This document shows positions 1 through 9,501 of a stretch of DNA of 61,968 nucleotides, piece after piece (the stretch's first letter is position 1; every line of letters starts with the position of its first letter). Position numbers and translations under genes: made by a program. Under the pieces are notes generated by a model. That model made no database searches and had not been told where the DNA came from. It saw nothing but the letters and a program-made list of their open reading frames with translations. Source of the DNA: Vibrio sp. D404a (GTDB taxonomy: Bacteria > Pseudomonadota > Gammaproteobacteria > Enterobacterales > Vibrionaceae); NCBI RefSeq assembly GCF_030248535.1, contig NZ_JAHGAJ010000020.1:1-61968 (forward strand), written 5' to 3'.

Positions 1-1
1 G

Positions 2-982
2 CCAGAGCCAGAGCCAGAACGAAAACTGGCAGAGTATTCGACTTACTCAGAGATTCGATCTGCGGAATTCGAGGTACCTAACCTTGAAGACGTTCAGAAA
101 TTACTGAGTCAATTAGAGTCAACCAATGTCGTTGAAGAGCTAAACCTCGACGACTTAATGGATCAGAACACTCAGCAGATTGCTTTGCATTCGACAAATG
201 TCGAGGTGGCGCCGGAAACTAACTTGGCTCCGCAGATGGAAATGGCTGCGCCAACCGCTGAGGTTGCGACGCCTGAGCCAGATATTGCAGAGCAGCAAGC
301 TGAAGAAGAGATTCAAAGCTGGGATATTGAAGAGCCCCTTTTTGAAAATGTAGCCGAAACGGTTGCGGAAGCTGAGCCTCAAGTTTTCAGTGAACCTGTC
401 TATCAGCCGAGTGTTGAAACCGTTGAAGAGACGGTTGCGGTTCAGGAAGACTTAGAAACGGTAGAGCAACAAGTTGAGCCAGAAACTCAAGCGGGTGGGG
501 TGAATAACTTCACATCGTGGGAGAGCACGGTTCGCAGTGAAGATTTTCAAGTGCTCTACTTTGATGTTAATGGTGTGACTTTCGCAGTTCCATTGGATGA
601 GCTGGGTGGCATACATCGCTTGGAAGAGTTGAGTCACCTAATTGGTCGTCCAGATTGGTATTTAGGCCTTCAATCTAATAGAGATAATCAATTAGATGTG
701 GTCGATACCGCAAAATGGGTGATGTCTGAGAAGTTAACCAGTGACGAATACAAAGAAAACTATCAATATATAGTGATGTTGGGTGAGAGCATGTGGGGGC
801 TGGCCAGTACAGAACTCAAAGGCACCGAGCTCCTAAATACAGATAAAGTACGCTGGCGAGAAATGGCAGGAAAACGTCCATGGCTCGCAGGTATGGTTAA
901 AGAAAAAATGTGTGCTTTGATTCATGTTGAAGCATTGATCGCCATGCTAAATGCAGGGTTAGATGTAAAAGCATTAGGTTAG
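2..982 (+). CDS. parP: ParP-like CheW-domain protein, 5' truncated by window edge
   Basis: The frame is open from the first bases of the window, so the gene starts upstream and only the last 326 codons are visible. The visible N-terminal part is rich in Pro, Glu and Ala (repeated PEPE-type segments), as expected for a flexible linker. The last ~150 residues form a CheW-like domain (core FDVNGVTFAVPLDELGGI). In vibrios a protein of this type lies between parC and cheW and anchors polar chemotaxis arrays by binding CheA and ParC; that role is inferred from domain type and position before cheW. The gene symbol rests on context, not on the missing N-terminus. An internal ATG at 158 would give a shorter protein but has no clear ribosome site. 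Confidence 0.75.
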   Translation, partial: PEPEPERKLAEYSTYSEIRSAEFEVPNLEDVQKLLSQLESTNVVEELNLDDLMDQNTQQIALHSTNVEVAPETNLAPQMEMAAPTAEVATPEPDIAEQQAEEEIQSWDIEEPLFENVAETVAEAEPQVFSEPVYQPSVETVEETVAVQEDLETVEQQVEPETQAGGVNNFTSWESTVRSEDFQVLYFDVNGVTFAVPLDELGGIHRLEELSHLIGRPDWYLGLQSNRDNQLDVVDTAKWVMSEKLTSDEYKENYQYIVMLGESMWGLASTELKGTELLNTDKVRWREMAGKRPWLAGMVKEKMCALIHVEALIAMLNAGLDVKALG

Positions 983-1019
983 TAATAGTGAGCCGGTAAC
1001 GGCGGCAAGAGGATTGAAT

Positions 1020-1514
1020 ATGTCTCAATTGAGTGAAGTTGAAGTAAGAAAAGATCAAACCAATGATGAAGTACTTCAATGGGTGACATTCCAACTTGAG
1101 GAAGAAACTTACGGCATCAATGTAATGCAGGTGCGTGAAGTTCTTCGTTATAGTGAGATTGCTCCAGTACCAGGTGCTCCAGACTACGTACTGGGTATTA
1201 TTAACCTACGTGGTAACGTTGTAACAGTTATCGATACACGTTCACGTTTTGGTCTAATGCAAGGCGAAATCACAGACAACACACGTATCATCGTGATCGA
1301 ATCTGAGCGTCAAGTCATTGGTATCCTTGTAGATAGCGTAGCGGAAGTGGTTTACCTTCGTTCTTCTGAAATCGATACAACACCAAGCGTGGGTACCGAT
1401 GAAAGTGCTAAGTTCATCCAAGGCGTAAGCAACCGTGACGGTAAGCTTCTGATCTTGGTTGACCTGAACAAGCTACTTAGCGAAGACGAATGGGATGAGA
1501 TGGCTCACCTATAA
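1020..1514 (+). CDS. cheW: Chemotaxis coupling protein CheW
   Basis: CheW is the cytoplasmic adaptor that couples chemoreceptors to the CheA kinase. The 164-residue product is one CheW domain with typical segments: WVTFQLEEETYGINVMQVRE near residue 25 and APDYVLGIINLRGNVVTVID near residue 60. ATG 1020 is chosen because an AGAGG ribosome site (1008-1012) lies 7 bases upstream; a TTG at 1014 in the same frame has worse spacing. It follows the ParP-like gene by 37 bases and its stop overlaps the next start, so all three are probably cotranscribed as the end of the flagellar/chemotaxis operon. Confidence 0.95.
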   Translation: MSQLSEVEVRKDQTNDEVLQWVTFQLEEETYGINVMQVREVLRYSEIAPVPGAPDYVLGIINLRGNVVTVIDTRSRFGLMQGEITDNTRIIVIESERQVIGILVDSVAEVVYLRSSEIDTTPSVGTDESAKFIQGVSNRDGKLLILVDLNKLLSEDEWDEMAHL

Positions 1515-2020
1515 TGTTTGAAGCGCTTCCTTTAACCCCAGCTGCACTGATTATTGGAGTTGGGTGTTTTACGCTATTTATTGTTGTGTTGTTGGGCAAA
1601 GTGAAAAGTGTCCTACAAAAACAACTCGACCACTCGCGCGCGCAAGTTCGTAGCCTGGAGAAAGAACTCCAAAAATCGAGCAAGCAGTTGCTAGAGGTTC
1701 GCTCTGTGGTGGTTGGCCTTGGCCAAAAAGTGACAGAGCAAGAGGATGTGATTAAGCATCTCAATGAGCGTATTGTTGAGTTAGAACACGCCGATACAGA
1801 CGGCCGACTTTATACTCGAGCGACGAAAATGGTACAACTGGGTGCCGGCATCAACGAGCTAATCGAAGAGTGTGAGTTACCAAAAGCGGAAGCTGAGCTA
1901 ATGATGTCTCTACAGAATAAGTTAGCGGGTAAAGAGAAGATCCCATCGCTTCGTAGTAACCCATCATCTTATGATGATCAGCCTAAGCCGCATGACCGCC
2001 GCAAGCCACCGCGTCGCTAA
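1514..2020 (+). CDS. DUF2802 membrane-anchored coiled-coil protein
   Basis: A 168-residue protein of unknown function. It has one N-terminal membrane segment (about residues 7-29), a charged coiled-coil region (about 35-95) and a C-terminal DUF2802-type helical region (QLGAGINELIEECELPKAEA). The tail is basic and proline-rich (PHDRRKPPRR). The start ATG overlaps the cheW stop (TAATG), which implies translational coupling. This gene regularly sits between cheW and ccm genes in vibrios, so a link to polar chemotaxis or flagellar function is plausible but unproven. A terminator follows it and ends the operon. Confidence 0.8.
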   Translation: MFEALPLTPAALIIGVGCFTLFIVVLLGKVKSVLQKQLDHSRAQVRSLEKELQKSSKQLLEVRSVVVGLGQKVTEQEDVIKHLNERIVELEHADTDGRLYTRATKMVQLGAGINELIEECELPKAEAELMMSLQNKLAGKEKIPSLRSNPSSYDDQPKPHDRRKPPRR

Positions 2021-2050
2021 AAATTAAGTTAAGCGCGAAACCGCTATTTT

Positions 2051-2077
2051 AAAAAGAAGCTTAGGCTTCTTTTTTTG
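2051..2077 (+). terminator. Rho-independent terminator after the chemotaxis operon
   Basis: The stem AGAAGC / GCTTCT (2055-2060, 2065-2070) with loop TTAG is followed by seven T and preceded by five A, 30 bases after the DUF2802 stop. It separates the chemotaxis genes from the ccm operon. Confidence 0.85.
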
Positions 2078-2295
2078 TGTCCAAAGTTTAGTGAAATTGC
2101 AAAATCTAAGTTATAGAACGCTATCTCTAAGTGTTTGTATCTTTGAGAGATTATGCTTTAAAGATAAAATGTGTAAATTTTGACACAGCGTTAACAGTTT
2201 CTTACTGAGTTTGTTCTTTCGCAAAGACCTAGTCCTGTTTTGTCACCATAATGGTGTGCTACTATACCCCTCTTATTATTGGACCCAAATTTCCT

Positions 2296-2913
2296 ATGTT
2301 AGAAGTCTCAAATTTAACTGCTATTCGTGACGAAAGAGTTCTATTCGAATCTTTGTCTTTTCAACTTAAAGCCGGAGAACTGGTGCAAGTTGAAGGAAGG
2401 AATGGCACCGGCAAGACCACACTACTTAGGATTATTACGGGTTTAGGTGACCGAGATGAGGGGACGATTTCTTGGGATGGGCAGTCAATTGAGTCCAATC
2501 GAGACGCTTATCATCAAAATCTTTTGTTCCTTGGCCACCAAACAGGTGTTAAGCGCGAACTCAGTGCGTACGAAAACCTGAGCTTTTACCAAGCGATTCA
2601 CAGTGGTAAAGCGACTAAAGAAGAACTTTATAGCGCACTTGCTCAAGTGGGCTTAGCTGGACGAGAAGACGTTCCGGCAGGGCAGTTGTCTGCGGGGCAA
2701 CAGCGTCGTGTAGCACTCGCGCGTTTGTGGTTGAGCAAACAGATGCTGTGGATCTTAGACGAGCCATTAACGGCAATCGATAAGCAAGGTGTGAAAGTTC
2801 TCGAGAATTTGTTTTCACAGCATGCAGACAACGGCGGAATTGTGTTACTGACAACACACCAAGATATGTTCGCTGACAGCCCGAAACTAAGAAAAATCAA
2901 GCTGGGTGAATAA
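2296..2913 (+). CDS. ccmA: Heme exporter ATP-binding protein CcmA
   Basis: CcmA is the ATPase of the CcmABCD complex, which releases heme-loaded CcmE during cytochrome c maturation. The 205-residue protein has an ABC ATPase layout: Walker [10 protein letters not shown], signature [15 protein letters not shown], Walker B LWILDEP and switch histidine LTTHQD. ATG 2296 gives the usual family length; an upstream in-frame ATG at 2251 would add 15 unusual residues. A TTGACA box at 2180-2185 with a weak -10-like TACTGA 17 bases later is a possible promoter for the operon. It is the first gene of ccmABCDEFGHI. Confidence 0.95.
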   Translation: MLEVSNLTAIRDERVLFESLSFQLKAGELVQVEGRNGTGKTTLLRIITGLGDRDEGTISWDGQSIESNRDAYHQNLLFLGHQTGVKRELSAYENLSFYQAIHSGKATKEELYSALAQVGLAGREDVPAGQLSAGQQRRVALARLWLSKQMLWILDEPLTAIDKQGVKVLENLFSQHADNGGIVLLTTHQDMFADSPKLRKIKLGE

Positions 2914-2914
2914 T

Positions 2915-3583
2915 ATGATCTCTTCAATGACTATGATTATCCGACGTGAGCTTCTTATCGCGTTTCGTCGCCAAGCGGATATTTTCAACCCTCTGTGGTT
3001 CTTTATTATTGTTATCACACTGTTCCCGCTGAGCATTGGCCCTGAGCCAAATCTGCTTGCGCGCATTTCTGCAGGCATTGTTTGGGTTGCAGCTCTGTTA
3101 TCTGCTTTGCTTTCTTTAGAACGCCTATTTCGTGATGATTTTCAGGATGGAGCGCTTGAGCAGATGATGCTGATGCCCATCCCGTTGCAGTTGGTAGTAT
3201 TGTCCAAGGTCATAGCACACTGGCTATTGACTGGTTTACCATTAATTTTAATCAGCCCGCTATTGGCTGTTTTGTTATCACTCGATTTTGATACATGGCT
3301 CTCAGTTGTGTTGACCTTGCTGGTAGGGACACCTGCATTGAGTTTTATTGGTGCTATCGGTGTGGCTTTAACTGTTGGGTTACAGAAGGGCGGTGTCCTT
3401 TTAAGTCTGCTCATCCTACCGCTCTATATCCCAATTTTGATATTTGCTACCTCAGCAATTGATGCTGCGGCACTAGGTGTTGCGTATAACGGACAATTAG
3501 CGGTGTTAGGTGCCATGTTAATGGGTGCAATGACGCTGACGCCATTTGCGATTAGTGCAGCGCTGCGTGTGAGCGTGAACTAA
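2915..3583 (+). CDS. ccmB: Heme exporter protein CcmB
   Basis: CcmB is a membrane subunit of the CcmABCD ABC complex. The 222-residue product has about six hydrophobic segments, matching the family (about 220 residues). ATG 2915 lies one base after the ccmA stop codon and 5 bases after GGGTGA inside the ccmA end; a GTG at 2906 would overlap ccmA. The 134 bases to ccmC are the largest gap within the ccm operon. Confidence 0.95.
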   Translation: MISSMTMIIRRELLIAFRRQADIFNPLWFFIIVITLFPLSIGPEPNLLARISAGIVWVAALLSALLSLERLFRDDFQDGALEQMMLMPIPLQLVVLSKVIAHWLLTGLPLILISPLLAVLLSLDFDTWLSVVLTLLVGTPALSFIGAIGVALTVGLQKGGVLLSLLILPLYIPILIFATSAIDAAALGVAYNGQLAVLGAMLMGAMTLTPFAISAALRVSVN

Positions 3584-3717
3584 ACAAACAAATTTGGTGT
3601 GAACTAATAGACACCGCAAGACTCTTAGAGTCGCCATACGGAAAGCAACCGTAAATAAATTATAATAACTATAGCTTTAACAGCTGTAAGTAATATGAGT
3701 AAAAGTGAGATTACAAC

Positions 3718-4458
3718 ATGTGGAAATGGCTCCATCCCTACGCCAAAGCGGAAACGTCTTATCAGCTTGCTGGTAAACTTCTGCCATGGTTCTCAGTTCT
3801 AGCACTATTGTGCCTATCCGTTGGTACCGTTTGGGGGCTTGCATTTGCGCCTTCAGATTATCAGCAAGGTGATAGCTTTAGAATTATCTACATTCACGTA
3901 CCGTCAGCTATTTGGTCGATGGGTGTGTACATGTCAATGGCAATTGCCGCCTTTATTGGCCTTGTGTGGCAAGTAAGATTGTCAGACATGGCATCTCTGG
4001 CAATGGCGCCTATCGGTGCTGTGTTTACCTTTATTGCTCTGTTAACCGGTGCGGTATGGGGTAAGCCTATGTGGGGCGCATGGTGGGTATGGGATGCTCG
4101 TCTAACTTCTGAACTGATCTTACTATTTTTGTATTTGGGCGTTATCGCTCTGCACCACGCTTTTGATGATCAGAAAACAGCGGCAAAAGCAGCAGGCATT
4201 CTTGCTATTGTCGGTGTGATTAACTTACCTATTATTCACTTCTCGGTAGAGTGGTGGAACACACTACACCAAGGCGCAACAATCACTAAGTTCGATAAAC
4301 CATCGATCTCAAGCGATATGTTGTGGCCACTGCTTCTTAATATTTTCGGTTTTGCCTTCTTCTTCGGCGCTGTGACTATGGTTCGTTTCCGTAACGAGAT
4401 CATCAGCAAAGAAGGTCATCGTCCGTGGGTCCGCAAACTTGCGGCCGAAAAAGCGTAA
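3718..4458 (+). CDS. ccmC: Heme-handling protein CcmC
   Basis: CcmC is an inner-membrane protein that presents heme to CcmE. The 246-residue product has six hydrophobic segments and the tryptophan-rich heme-handling motif, here WGKPMWGAWWVWDARLTSEL at about residue 119, plus conserved histidines in the flanking periplasmic loops (IIYIHVPSAIW and FSVEWWNTLHQG). Length fits the family. It is followed 14 bases later by ccmD. Confidence 0.96.
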   Translation: MWKWLHPYAKAETSYQLAGKLLPWFSVLALLCLSVGTVWGLAFAPSDYQQGDSFRIIYIHVPSAIWSMGVYMSMAIAAFIGLVWQVRLSDMASLAMAPIGAVFTFIALLTGAVWGKPMWGAWWVWDARLTSELILLFLYLGVIALHHAFDDQKTAAKAAGILAIVGVINLPIIHFSVEWWNTLHQGATITKFDKPSISSDMLWPLLLNIFGFAFFFGAVTMVRFRNEIISKEGHRPWVRKLAAEKA

Positions 4459-4472
4459 TCGGGTAGGTCATT

Positions 4473-4679
4473 ATGTATTTTGAATCTCTCAGTGATTTCT
4501 TTGCGATGGGCGGTTACGCCTCTTACGTTTGGAGTGCATTTGGAATCACTTTTCTTGCGATGATCATCTTGCTGGTAGTCAGCGTTCGTCGTGGTAAGCA
4601 ATTGCTCAATGAAGTACAAGCTAAAGTTGATCGCCAAGCGCGTATCGACGCAGCGAAAAAAATGGAGAACACTCTATGA
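4473..4679 (+). CDS. ccmD: Heme exporter protein CcmD
   Basis: A 68-residue protein with one central membrane helix ([20 protein letters not shown]) and a basic cytoplasmic tail, typical of CcmD, the small subunit that helps release holo-CcmE from CcmABC. The N-terminal segment [18 protein letters not shown] matches the usual CcmD pattern. It lies between ccmC and ccmE, and its stop overlaps the ccmE start by four bases. Confidence 0.92.
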   Translation: MYFESLSDFFAMGGYASYVWSAFGITFLAMIILLVVSVRRGKQLLNEVQAKVDRQARIDAAKKMENTL

Positions 4680-5158
4680 ACCCAAGGCGTAAAAAGAGAC
4701 TGGGCATTGTCCTAGCTATTTTTATTGGTATTAGTGCGACTGTCGGCCTGATGGTTTACGCACTGAATCAAAACATGGATTTGTTCTACACACCAACGGA
4801 ATTGGTTAACGGTAAAGACGGCCACAAGCCAGAAGTGGGCCAGCGCCTACGTATTGGTGGCATGGTTGTTGTGGGCTCTGTGAAGCGTGATAACGAATCA
4901 CTGCGCGTGAGCTTCGACTTAGCGGATGTCGGTCCTAAAGTAACGATTCTGTATGATGGTATTCTTCCTGATCTTTTCCGTGAGGGACAAGGTATTGTTG
5001 CTCAGGGCGTATTGAAAAATGCGACGACAATTGAAGCGTTTGAAGTTCTTGCGAAGCACGATGAAGAGTACATGCCTTCTGAAGTTGCTGAAGCGATGAA
5101 AAAGACCCACGAGCCTTTGCAATACTCGACTGAACAAAAAGAAGGAAGTGCTCAATGA
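4676..5158 (+). CDS. ccmE: Heme chaperone CcmE
   Basis: CcmE is the membrane-anchored periplasmic chaperone that binds heme covalently and passes it to CcmF/CcmH. The 160-residue protein has an N-terminal anchor (about 9-29), a beta-barrel domain and the heme-binding motif AKHDEEYMP, with the covalent histidine at residue 128 and the heme-ligand tyrosine at 132. The start overlaps the ccmD end and the stop overlaps the ccmF start. Confidence 0.97.
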   Translation: MNPRRKKRLGIVLAIFIGISATVGLMVYALNQNMDLFYTPTELVNGKDGHKPEVGQRLRIGGMVVVGSVKRDNESLRVSFDLADVGPKVTILYDGILPDLFREGQGIVAQGVLKNATTIEAFEVLAKHDEEYMPSEVAEAMKKTHEPLQYSTEQKEGSAQ

Positions 5159-7125
5159 TAGCCGAGATCGGCCACTTTGCCATGATCCTATCGCTAGGAT
5201 TGGCATTGTTGCTGAGTGTGCTCCCCCTATATGGAGCAGCTCGCAATAACACTTTATTGATGAACAGTGCCCGCCCACTCTCATGGGGTATGTTCATCTT
5301 CCTAGCGATTTCGTTTTTTATTCTATGTTACGCGTTCTATACCAACGACTTTACTGTCCAGTATGTTGCGAGTAACTCGAACAGCCAGCTTCCTTGGTAC
5401 TACCGTATTACGGCAGTTTGGGGTGCGCACGAAGGCTCACTGCTGCTTTGGGTATTAATCCAAGCAGGTTGGACAGTGGCGGTAGCGGTATTCAGCCGTG
5501 GTATGCCACAAGAGTCGGTAGCACGCGTTCTGGCGATTATGGGTCTAATTACTGTCGGCTTCTTGCTGTTCATCATTGTGACCTCTAACCCGTTCTTACG
5601 TACCTTGCCATTCTTCCCAGTTGACGGTCGTGACTTAAACCCGCTTCTTCAAGATCCAGGTTTGATCATCCACCCGCCAATGCTTTACATGGGTTATGTA
5701 GGTTTCTCGGTTGCATTCTCTTTTGCTATCGCATCTCTGATGAGCGGTCGCTTAGATACGGCATGGGCTCGTTGGTCTCGTCCTTGGACTATCGCGGCTT
5801 GGTTGTTCCTAACGCTAGGTATCGCACTAGGTTCTTGGTGGGCTTACTATGAGCTTGGCTGGGGTGGCTGGTGGTTCTGGGATCCAGTAGAAAACGCATC
5901 ATTCATGCCTTGGCTTGCAGGTACTGCACTAATGCACTCTCTAGCAGTGACAGAGAAGCGCGGTACATTTAAAGCGTGGACTGTGTTACTGGCAATCTCT
6001 GCATTCTCATTGAGCTTGCTAGGTACCTTCTTGGTTCGTTCAGGTATCTTGGTATCGGTTCACGCCTTTGCTTCAGACCCTGCTCGCGGCATGTTCATCT
6101 TAGGCTTCCTAGTCTTTGTTATTGGCGGCTCTCTATTGCTGTTTGCTGTGAAAGGTGCAGCGGTACGAGTTCGTGGTAACTTCGATCTAGTGTCTCGTGA
6201 AAACTCATTACTTGCTAATAACGTGCTACTTATCGCAGCGCTTGTGGTTGTGCTGGTGGGTACGTTATTGCCACTAGTACATAAGCAAATCGGTCTTGGT
6301 TCAGTATCTATCGGTGCACCATTCTTCGATATGCTGTTCTTCTGGCTAATGATTCCATTCTCATTCCTACTAGGTATCGGTCCACTGATCCGTTGGAAGC
6401 GTGACAACTTGTCGAAGCTTGCTAAACCAATGATTGTGTCTGGTGTGCTGTCACTTGGTCTGAGTTGGTTGATGGTGAGCGTGCTTGCTGAATACTTCAG
6501 CGGTACAGCGTTTGCTGGTTGGGTGATGGCATTCTGGATCATCTTCATGCATGGCTTTGAATTGCATGAACGTGCGACGCACCGTCATAGCTTCTGGACT
6601 GGTTTAACTAAGATTCAGCGCAGTCACTGGGCGATGATGTTGGGTCACCTTGGCCTAGCCGTTACCGTTATAGGTATCGCTATGGTGCAAAACTACAGCA
6701 TCGAGCGTGATGTACGTTTGGCTCCAGGTGAGTACTACCAACTTGAAGAGTACGATTTCTACTTTGTTGGTGTTCGTGACAAAGATGGTCCGAACTACGA
6801 TGGCTACATCGCTGATTTTGAGATCACGAAAGACGGTAAGTACATCAATACTCTGCATGCAGAGAAGCGTTTCTACACCACAGCTAAGTCTATGATGACG
6901 GAAGCAGCGATTGATCGCGGTGTTACTCGTGACCTTTACATTGCGATGGGTGAACGCCTTGATGACAACAAATCTTGGGCTGTGCGTGTTTACTACAAAC
7001 CATTCGTACGTTGGATCTGGGCAGGTTCTTTGATCATGTCGATCGGTGGTGCTATTGCGATCAGTGACCGTCGTTACCGTTTCCGCAAGCCAACGAAAAA
7101 GACAGCCGAAAAGCAGGAGGCTTAA
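5155..7125 (+). CDS. ccmF: Cytochrome c heme lyase subunit CcmF
   Basis: CcmF is the large polytopic inner-membrane protein that ligates heme from CcmE to apocytochrome c together with CcmH and CcmI. The 656-residue product has many membrane helices and the heme-handling motif [20 protein letters not shown] at about residue 236. Length matches the family. The ends overlap ccmE by four bases and ccmG by one base. Confidence 0.97.
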   Translation: MIAEIGHFAMILSLGLALLLSVLPLYGAARNNTLLMNSARPLSWGMFIFLAISFFILCYAFYTNDFTVQYVASNSNSQLPWYYRITAVWGAHEGSLLLWVLIQAGWTVAVAVFSRGMPQESVARVLAIMGLITVGFLLFIIVTSNPFLRTLPFFPVDGRDLNPLLQDPGLIIHPPMLYMGYVGFSVAFSFAIASLMSGRLDTAWARWSRPWTIAAWLFLTLGIALGSWWAYYELGWGGWWFWDPVENASFMPWLAGTALMHSLAVTEKRGTFKAWTVLLAISAFSLSLLGTFLVRSGILVSVHAFASDPARGMFILGFLVFVIGGSLLLFAVKGAAVRVRGNFDLVSRENSLLANNVLLIAALVVVLVGTLLPLVHKQIGLGSVSIGAPFFDMLFFWLMIPFSFLLGIGPLIRWKRDNLSKLAKPMIVSGVLSLGLSWLMVSVLAEYFSGTAFAGWVMAFWIIFMHGFELHERATHRHSFWTGLTKIQRSHWAMMLGHLGLAVTVIGIAMVQNYSIERDVRLAPGEYYQLEEYDFYFVGVRDKDGPNYDGYIADFEITKDGKYINTLHAEKRFYTTAKSMMTEAAIDRGVTRDLYIAMGERLDDNKSWAVRVYYKPFVRWIWAGSLIMSIGGAIAISDRRYRFRKPTKKTAEKQEA

Positions 7126-7676
7126 TGAATAAGAAGATACTTTTCATTCCATTGATTGCTTTTATGGCATTGGCTGTCATTTTTGCAACTCAGTTGGTAC
7201 GCAATCAGTCGGGCGATGACCCGACTAAGCTTGAATCAGTATTGATTGGTAAAGAAGTGCCTGAGTTCCGCCTAGAAGATCTAGCGGAGCCGGGTAAGCT
7301 CTACGATCAAGCTGTATTTAAAGGCGAGCCTCTGCTGTTGAACGTTTGGGCAACGTGGTGCCCAACGTGTTATGCAGAACACTCGTACTTAAACAAGCTG
7401 GCTGCGCAAGGCGTTAAGATTATTGGTCTGAACTACAAAGATGACCGAAACAAGGCTGTGGGATGGCTTAACGAGTTGGGTAACCCTTACCTAATCAGCC
7501 TGTTTGACGGCAACGGCATGCTAGGCCTAGATCTCGGTGTATACGGTGCACCAGAGACTTTCCTTATCGATGCTAACGGTGTTGTTCGTTACCGCCATGT
7601 TGGTGATGTGAACCCGACAAACTGGGCATCAACGCTTGAGCCTATGTATCAAGACTTGTTGGAGGAAGCAAAATGA
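7125..7676 (+). CDS. ccmG: Thiol:disulfide interchange protein CcmG (DsbE)
   Basis: CcmG is a membrane-tethered periplasmic thioredoxin-like protein that keeps apocytochrome c CXXCH cysteines reduced. The 183-residue protein has an N-terminal anchor (about 5-22), a thioredoxin fold with active site WCPTC (Cys79 and Cys82), and a GAPETFLID segment bearing the cis-proline region. It overlaps ccmH by four bases. Confidence 0.96.
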   Translation: MNKKILFIPLIAFMALAVIFATQLVRNQSGDDPTKLESVLIGKEVPEFRLEDLAEPGKLYDQAVFKGEPLLLNVWATWCPTCYAEHSYLNKLAAQGVKIIGLNYKDDRNKAVGWLNELGNPYLISLFDGNGMLGLDLGVYGAPETFLIDANGVVRYRHVGDVNPTNWASTLEPMYQDLLEEAK

Positions 7677-8158
7677 TTAAACACGCACTGATTGCGCTGT
7701 TAGCGACTTTTGCTATCTCTCTGACAGCAACGGCTTCGATTGAAATTCATGAGTTTGATAACTTGCAACAAGAGCAGCAGTTCAAAACTTTGAGCAGCAC
7801 GCTGCGTTGCCCTAAATGTCAAAACAACACTATTGGTGACTCGAATGCCGAATTGGCCGTCGACCTTCGCCAGAAAGTGTATGAGATGACGAAAGAGGGC
7901 AAGTCTGAGCAAGAGATCATTGATTACATGATCGCTCGTTATGGCAACTTTGTAACTTACAACCCGCCACTGACGTTCGCGACAGCGATTTTGTGGGTAG
8001 GTCCATTTGCCGTTGTGGTGTTCGGCTTTGCTCTTATTGTTCTTCGAAGCAGAAAGTCTAAGGCAAAAGCTACAGAGACAAATGATGATTGGAATGCGGA
8101 CAAAGAAGCACGTTTAAAAGCGTTACTCGATGAAGAGAACGACGGAGACAAGAAGTAA
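7673..8158 (+). CDS. ccmH: Cytochrome c maturation protein CcmH (CcmL/NrfF type)
   Basis: CcmH is a periplasmic thiol-redox subunit of the heme lyase. The 161-residue protein has a signal/anchor, the LRCPKCQNN motif with redox cysteines at 46 and 49, and a second membrane helix (ILWVGPFAVVVFGFALIVL). It lacks the TPR part found in the long E. coli CcmH; that part is the separate ccmI that follows, as in most proteobacteria. Confidence 0.95.
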   Translation: MIKHALIALLATFAISLTATASIEIHEFDNLQQEQQFKTLSSTLRCPKCQNNTIGDSNAELAVDLRQKVYEMTKEGKSEQEIIDYMIARYGNFVTYNPPLTFATAILWVGPFAVVVFGFALIVLRSRKSKAKATETNDDWNADKEARLKALLDEENDGDKK

Positions 8159-9378
8159 TGACTCTATTTTGGATTTCTACAATTATCCTATCATTAGCTG
8201 CTGTCGTGTTGATTGTGCTGCCGTTTGTGAACAAGAAAGCCAACAACGACGAAGTGCTTCGCGATGAGCTCAATAAAGCATTCTATAAAGATCGTCTTGA
8301 TGAGCTGGAAGTTGAAGCAGAAGAAGGTTTAGTTGATGACCAGCAAGAGCTGATCGCTGACCTAAAACAGTCTCTGTTGGATGATGTTCCTGCTGAGAAG
8401 CAAGCTAAGAAAACGCAGATCTCAAGCGTGGCTGTAGTTGTGCCTTCAGTCATCATCACTTTGGTGCTCAGCTATGGTATGTACTTCAAGTTTGGTGCGA
8501 TGGACGACGTTCAGCACTGGCAACAAGTGAGTGCAAACTTACCTGAGCTATCGAAAAAGCTGATGTCTGCGGAAGGCGGTGCGCTGACTGATGACGAATT
8601 GGAAGATCTGACTCTTGCACTTCGTACTCGTCTGCATTATCAACCACAAGACTCAACGGGCTGGTTGCTGCTTGGCCGTATCGCTCTAGCAAACCGCGAT
8701 GCACAAACTGCGATTGATGCTATGGAACGAGCCTACAAGCTTGAGCCGAATAATGAAGATGTTCAACTTGGTTTTGCGCAAGCGTTAATGCTATCTCCGG
8801 ATGAAGCGGAACAGAACCAAGCCCGTCTACTACTAAGCCGATTGGTTCAGAAAGACTATGTTGATTTGCGCGTTTTCTCACTGTTGGCGTTTGATGCGTT
8901 TGAGCGTCAAGATTACCCATCAGCAGTGAAGTACTGGAGCATTATGCAGCAGATGATTGGTCCTCAGGACAGCCGTTATGAAATGCTTTCTCGCAGTATC
9001 GAAAGTGCTCAGAAAAAAATGGGCAACTTGATGGGCGTAGCAGAAGGTAAGAGTGTGGCTGTGACGCTTGAGCTTGGTGAGCAAGTGAATGCGGATCCGG
9101 ATGCGGTTCTAATCGTATCTGTGCACCGTGCAGATGGCTCTCCAATGCCGGTTGCTGCCGCTCGTTACCCGCTAGGTGCATTCCCACGTACTGTTGTGCT
9201 TGATGATGGCAATAGCATGATGGAAGGTATCAAACTCTCTAGCCTTGAAACTCTGATGGTTCGCGCTAGGCTTGATACAGATGGCAACGTTGCAACTCGC
9301 GAAGGCGATTGGTACGGTGAAAGTGAAGTGGTAGAGCTAGGTTCTCCAGTAACACTGAGCATTGATCAGCAGTATTAA
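8158..9378 (+). CDS. ccmI: Cytochrome c maturation TPR protein CcmI
   Basis: CcmI binds apocytochrome c and chaperones it to CcmFH. The 406-residue product has an N-terminal membrane helix, a cytoplasmic coiled-coil-like loop (NKAFYKDRLDELEVEAEEGL), a second helix near residues 82-104, then periplasmic TPR repeats (for example GWLLLGRIALANRDAQTAID) and a C-terminal beta-rich domain. It is the last gene of the operon; a strong terminator follows at 9447. Confidence 0.95.
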   Translation: MTLFWISTIILSLAAVVLIVLPFVNKKANNDEVLRDELNKAFYKDRLDELEVEAEEGLVDDQQELIADLKQSLLDDVPAEKQAKKTQISSVAVVVPSVIITLVLSYGMYFKFGAMDDVQHWQQVSANLPELSKKLMSAEGGALTDDELEDLTLALRTRLHYQPQDSTGWLLLGRIALANRDAQTAIDAMERAYKLEPNNEDVQLGFAQALMLSPDEAEQNQARLLLSRLVQKDYVDLRVFSLLAFDAFERQDYPSAVKYWSIMQQMIGPQDSRYEMLSRSIESAQKKMGNLMGVAEGKSVAVTLELGEQVNADPDAVLIVSVHRADGSPMPVAAARYPLGAFPRTVVLDDGNSMMEGIKLSSLETLMVRARLDTDGNVATREGDWYGESEVVELGSPVTLSIDQQY

Positions 9379-9446
9379 TAAGCGAATTGCACAAGCGTGG
9401 CTATTCCGATTTCTTGAGAAACGTTATAGACTTACGCAAACAATTG

Positions 9447-9471
9447 AGGCCAGCGATTGCTGGCCTTTTTT
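9447..9471 (+). terminator. Rho-independent terminator of the ccm operon
   Basis: An 8-bp perfect stem AGGCCAGC / GCTGGCCT (9447-9454, 9459-9466) with loop GATT and a T tract. It also rules out a longer 5' start for mlaA, since a TTG start at 9457 would lie inside the hairpin. Confidence 0.92.
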
Positions 9472-9501
9472 ATTATTGTAATTCCTTATGGAAAAGGTGA
9501 T

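Noticed and set aside
3584..3717. Separate promoter for ccmC in the ccmB-ccmC gap
   Set aside because: TATAAT at 3661 has no matching -35 at suitable distance; the gap alone does not show an independent promoter.
9457..9501. Longer mlaA start
   Set aside because: It lies within the ccm terminator hairpin and would destroy the lipoprotein signal.
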